From Streptomyces triculaminicus (GTDB lineage Bacteria; Actinomycetota; Actinomycetes; Streptomycetales; Streptomycetaceae): a stretch of 64,000 bases of DNA. A program made the translations under genes and the position numbers. The DNA is taken from NCBI RefSeq assembly GCF_017349075.1, contig NZ_JAFMOF010000004.1, positions 62,001 through 126,000 of the forward strand. The letters run 5' to 3'. How positions within the stretch are numbered: position 1 is the stretch's first letter; each line of letters begins with the position of its first letter. The notes under the pieces were generated by a model. That model was not told where the DNA came from. It searched no databases and saw only the letters and a list, made by a program, of their open reading frames with translations. Of this stretch, positions 60,941 to 64,000 are shown piece by piece.

Positions 60941-62199
60941 AGATCCTTATCCTGCATCGCGTGCCCTACTTCAAGATTGAATACCACCGAGGGATCTCTC
61001 ATGACCGGCACGAGGTCACCTATTTCGGGACCGACCGGGCCCTGGCCACGCTGCCGCCCGACCTGCGCTGCGAGCGGGTGAGCCGTCCGGGCGAGCGCCC
61101 GGCCTTCGAGGAGGCCCGGGACTGGCTGGCGGAGCGTCCTCGCGCATTCGACCGGATCATCTCGGCGTCGGAGTACGAGTTGCTCGACGCCGCCCGGCTG
61201 CGCGAGCATCTGGGCGTCCCGGGCGCGGCGTTGGACCAGGTCGCGCTCGCCCGCGACAAGGTCCTGATGAAGCGGGCGGTCGAGGAGGCCGGTCTCCGGG
61301 TGCCGCGTTTCCTCCCGTTACCCCGCTTCCTCGAACTGGACGGCCGGGTGCCCTGGTCCGGCCGGACCGTCCTCAAGCCGCACCGGGGCGCGTCCAGCGA
61401 GGACGTGCTCGTGTTCGACACCCCACGGCAGGCCGCCGCGGCGGTCACCGGGCGGCAGGCCGGCGTCGCCCGCCTCGACGCCGGGAGCGGCCTGGAGGAC
61501 TTTCAGGTCGAGGAGTTCGTCTCCGGGCCGATCAGGCACTTCGACGGCCTGGTGCAGGGCGGCGAGGTCCTGGTCCTCAGCGCCAGCGAGTACGTGGGCA
61601 CGTGCCTGGAGTACGCGCAGGGCGAGCCGATGGGTTCGTTCCAGATCGAGTTCTCCGAGGAGACGCGCGCCTGGGTGTCGCGCGCCCTGGCCGCCGTGCG
61701 GATCGAGGACGGCAGCTTCCATCTGGAGGCGATCGTCCACGAAGGGGAGCTGGTCTTCCTGGAGGTCGGCAACCGGGTCGGGGGTGCCGACGTGGTGGCT
61801 TGCGTGGAGCTGGCCACCGGCGTCCACCTGCCGTCGTACGAGCTGCGCGTCCTGCTCGGCGAGCGCATCGCCGGGACGCTCCCCGCGCCGCCCGCCGACC
61901 GCCGCTGGTACGGCTGGTTCGTCCACCCCGGCCACCACCTGGCCGGGCGGCAGTACTTGGGCCTCGAGGGGACCCTGGCGTTCCGGGCCGGTCCGCGCGT
62001 GGTCGCCTGGCACGAACTGCCGTCCGGCGCGCCGCTGCCCGACCACATCACCTACCAGGCCGGAGAGACGGTCCTCGCCGGGATCGTCGCGGGCGACGCT
62101 CCCAAGGAGACCCGGGACTGGATAGCCGACTTGTTCGACTCCCTCTCGGTCCGTACCCGCCCGGCCGCCCCCACGATCCCGGAACAGGTCTCTGCATGA
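60937..62199 (+). CDS. ATP-grasp ligase 3
   Basis: A 420-aa ATP-grasp protein with N-terminal MKILILHRVPYFKIEYHR, ATP-binding GRTVLKPHRGASSEDVLVF, QVEEFVSGPIRHFDGLV and the Mg-site FHLEAIVHEGELVFLEVGNRVGG. Its N-terminus differs from the other two. Three consecutive ATP-grasp genes with 4-bp overlaps suggest stepwise assembly of a small peptide or a peptide-like amide from three or four building blocks without NRPSs. Its stop overlaps the exporter start. Confidence 0.87.
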   Translation: MKILILHRVPYFKIEYHRGISHDRHEVTYFGTDRALATLPPDLRCERVSRPGERPAFEEARDWLAERPRAFDRIISASEYELLDAARLREHLGVPGAALDQVALARDKVLMKRAVEEAGLRVPRFLPLPRFLELDGRVPWSGRTVLKPHRGASSEDVLVFDTPRQAAAAVTGRQAGVARLDAGSGLEDFQVEEFVSGPIRHFDGLVQGGEVLVLSASEYVGTCLEYAQGEPMGSFQIEFSEETRAWVSRALAAVRIEDGSFHLEAIVHEGELVFLEVGNRVGGADVVACVELATGVHLPSYELRVLLGERIAGTLPAPPADRRWYGWFVHPGHHLAGRQYLGLEGTLAFRAGPRVVAWHELPSGAPLPDHITYQAGETVLAGIVAGDAPKETRDWIADLFDSLSVRTRPAAPTIPEQVSA

Positions 62200-63098
62200 A
62201 GAAACAGCACATCCTGATCGCGGTCGCCGTCACCGCGATCTGGGGCCTCAACTTCTCGGTCATCAAGATCGGGCTCAAAAGCGTCGACCCGCTCATCCTG
62301 GCCGGTATCAGGTTCGCGCTCTGCGCGCTGCCCGCGGTGTTCTTCCTGAAGCGGCCGCAGGTGGCGTGGCGGTACATCATCGGCTATGGGCTGGTGTTCG
62401 GCGTCGGGCTGTGGGGCGTGGTGAACCTGGGCATCAAGGCCGGGGTGTCGTCGGGGATCTCGTCCCTGGTGCTGCAGTTCAGCGCGTTCCTGACGATCCT
62501 GCTCGGGGCCGTGATATTCCGCGAGAAGCTGTCGCGGTTCCAGTACCTGGGAATGGCGGTCGCGCTGGTCGGCCTGTTCTCGGTCACCTTCGTCACCGAC
62601 GGCACGGTGACGTTCGCCGGCGTCGCGCTGGTGCTGTTCGGCGCCGCCGCGTGGAGCGTCGCCAACGTGATCATGAAGAAGGCCAAGCCCAAGGACACGC
62701 TGTCGTTCATGGTGTGGTCGAGCCTGTTCTCGCCGGTCCCGCTGTTCCTGCTGGACCTGGTCGTGAACGGCACCAAGGGCTATACCGAGTTGCCGCACCA
62801 GCTCGGGTGGGCGGCGGTCCTGTCCCTCCTCTTCCAGGCGTACCCGAACACCGTGCTGGGATACGCCGTATGGAACTGGCTGCTCCGCGAGTACCCGGTG
62901 TCGACCGTCGCGCCGCTCTCCCTGCTCGTCCCGGTCTTCGGCATGGCGGGCTCGATGGTGATCTTCAACGAGTCGCTGCCGCCGCTCAAGCTGGTGGCCG
63001 GAGCTCTGATCGTCGCCGGCCTGGTCATCGGCCTCTACGGCAAGCGGCTGGCCGAGTCCAGGAGCACCGCTCGGATCCCGTCGTCGGTGAGCCGATGA
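62196..63098 (+). CDS. EamA/DMT-family transporter
   Basis: A 300-aa integral membrane protein with ten hydrophobic helices in two EamA halves (starting ILIAVAVTAIWGLNFSVIK and AGVALVLFGAAAWSVANVIMKK; the second half ends LKLVAGALIVAGLVIGLYG). The family exports amino acids and small metabolites (RhtA/YdeD-like). The ATGA overlap with ligase 3 and the next gene makes it part of the cluster; it is the likely exporter and self-resistance gene of the ATP-grasp product. Confidence 0.92.
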   Translation: MKKQHILIAVAVTAIWGLNFSVIKIGLKSVDPLILAGIRFALCALPAVFFLKRPQVAWRYIIGYGLVFGVGLWGVVNLGIKAGVSSGISSLVLQFSAFLTILLGAVIFREKLSRFQYLGMAVALVGLFSVTFVTDGTVTFAGVALVLFGAAAWSVANVIMKKAKPKDTLSFMVWSSLFSPVPLFLLDLVVNGTKGYTELPHQLGWAAVLSLLFQAYPNTVLGYAVWNWLLREYPVSTVAPLSLLVPVFGMAGSMVIFNESLPPLKLVAGALIVAGLVIGLYGKRLAESRSTARIPSSVSR

Positions 63099-64000
63099 CC
63101 ACCCTGAACGATCTCGCGGACCGGTACGTGGACGAGCTGGCCGCGCTGGATCCGTGCCTGGCCGCCGTGATGGGCATCGCCGGGCAGGAGGAACGGCTGA
63201 CCGACTTCGGCCCACGGGCGGCCCAGGCCCGCGCGGAGCTGGCGCGTCGCACGCTGAAGGCGGTCGACGACACACCGGTCGCGGGCGACGCGGAGCGGGT
63301 CGCGGCGGCGGTGCTGCGCGAGCGGCTCGCCACGGAGGTGGCGCTGGCCGACGCCGACGCGTACGGCACGCTGCTGGACACCCTCGACGGGCCGGTCCAG
63401 CGGATACGGCACGCGGTGGGGCTGCTGGACCAGGGCGGCGACACCGCGTGGGACACGTTGCTGGCACGGCTGCGGGCCGTCCCGGGCGCGCTGGCGGGGC
63501 TGCGCGAGAGCCTGGAGGCCGCGCGGCGCGGCGGCCGGGTCGCGCCGTACCGCCAGGTGGCCCGCAACGCCCGGGAGTGCCTGGACATGCGGCCGTACCT
63601 GGCGGGGCTGCCCGCCGGGCACGGCGACGGTGTGTTGCGGAGCGCTCTGGACGAGGCCGCGGCGGCCGCGAACCAGGCGCTGACGGAGTTCGCGGCGTAC
63701 CTGTCGCAGGAGCTCGCCGCCGATGCGCCGGAGCTGGACGCGCTGGGCGCGGACCGCTACCAGCTGGGGGTACGGGAGTTCCTCGGCACCCGGCTGGACC
63801 TGGCGGAGACCTACGCGTGGGGCTGGGAGGAACTGGCCCGGGTGCGACGGGAGATGGCCGAGGCGGCGGCGCGGATCGGGCCCGGCGAGCCGGTCCCGGC
63901 GGTGCTGGCGGCGCTCGACAGCGATCCCCGGTACCAGGTGAAGGACGCGGCGGCGTTCCGCGACCTGATCCAGGAGCTCGCCGACGGCGCCATCGCCGAT
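63095..64000 (+). CDS. DUF885 (M3-like zinc hydrolase) family protein, cut by window end
   Basis: 302 codons open to the right edge; the start ATG overlaps the exporter stop (ATGA). The N-terminal half of DUF885 proteins is recognisable: LADRYVDELAALDPCLAAVMG, then ERVAAAVLRERLATEVALADAD and LGVREFLGTRLDLAETYAWGWEEL. The HExxH-type zinc site lies in the missing C-terminal half. DUF885 members are presumed peptidases, so it may process, detoxify or mature the cluster's peptide-like product. This is the last gene seen; the cluster continues to the right. Confidence 0.88.
   Translation, partial: MTTLNDLADRYVDELAALDPCLAAVMGIAGQEERLTDFGPRAAQARAELARRTLKAVDDTPVAGDAERVAAAVLRERLATEVALADADAYGTLLDTLDGPVQRIRHAVGLLDQGGDTAWDTLLARLRAVPGALAGLRESLEAARRGGRVAPYRQVARNARECLDMRPYLAGLPAGHGDGVLRSALDEAAAAANQALTEFAAYLSQELAADAPELDALGADRYQLGVREFLGTRLDLAETYAWGWEELARVRREMAEAAARIGPGEPVPAVLAALDSDPRYQVKDAAAFRDLIQELADGAIAD

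Noticed and set aside
1..64000. CRISPR arrays, tRNA, rRNA, replication origin
   Set aside because: Scanned by eye for regular spaced repeats, tRNA-like CCA/TTCGA arms and DnaA-box clusters; nothing convincing was found.

Overview
The window is high-GC, densely coded DNA of Streptomyces type. Support for this comes from strong third-position G/C bias, many GTG starts, ATGA/GTGA stop-start overlaps, cytochrome aa3 subunits of actinobacterial type, and an FxLD lanthipeptide cluster. The mix of paralogous respiratory genes, stress proteins, a conflict island, biosynthetic clusters and several decayed genes suggests an accessory chromosome-arm region rather than the core. No rRNA, tRNA, CRISPR array or intact transposase was seen.

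Layout. 1-3.7 kb: 5'-truncated ctaD with ctaF, facing a lone qcrB. 3.9-9.4 kb: Orn/Lys/Arg-type decarboxylase, an M14 carboxypeptidase coupled to a small propeptide-like protein, a CBS-BON protein and a frameshifted M28 peptidase. 9.4-19.5 kb: a probable NTP-dependent conflict (immunity) island. A SLATT-like membrane gene (frameshifted) diverges from an operon of trypsin-like/TM/NACHT ATPase, MoxR AAA+ ATPase, vWA-like protein, a 925-aa protein with beta-propeller-like and degenerate amylase-like parts, and a TIR protein. The first four operon genes overlap by 4 bp each. 19.6-28.8 kb: phosphoketolase, universal stress protein, methyltransferase, CDGSH protein, a coupled diiron-like/Rieske-flavoprotein pair, phosphoesterase and a carotenoid-desaturase-like flavoprotein. 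28.8-31.5 kb: a cyanate locus (carbonic anhydrase, cyanase, deaminase, divergent LysR). 31.5-33 kb: two decayed genes (APH-type phosphotransferase, nitroreductase).

33.3-41.2 kb: a class I FxLD lanthipeptide cluster (precursor, LanC, full-length LanB, ABC exporter, LLM oxidoreductase). 41.2-49.9 kb: CGNR regulator, small protein, Tat-exported hydrolase, small secreted protein, and stress genes (PPK2, PAS-PP2C phosphatase, cNMP-binding protein, hydrogenase-gamma remnant, HTH-PNPOx protein, SpoIIAA-like protein, shortened lipase). 50-52.5 kb: Lsr2-N-like protein, serine hydrolase and DUF4097 protein with a palindromic operator array.

52.9-64 kb (open at the right edge): a probable uncharacterised natural-product cluster. 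A ParB-type pathway regulator carrying a TTA codon precedes ferredoxin reductase, 2Fe-2S ferredoxin, a heme-oxygenase-like diiron enzyme, three consecutive ATP-grasp ligases, an EamA exporter and a DUF885 hydrolase. A Tat-exported class-V PLP enzyme is divergent from the regulator. The logic would be ferredoxin-driven diiron oxidation of an amino acid, ATP-grasp amide ligation and export. The conflict island and this ATP-grasp/diiron cluster are the best candidates for undescribed systems.
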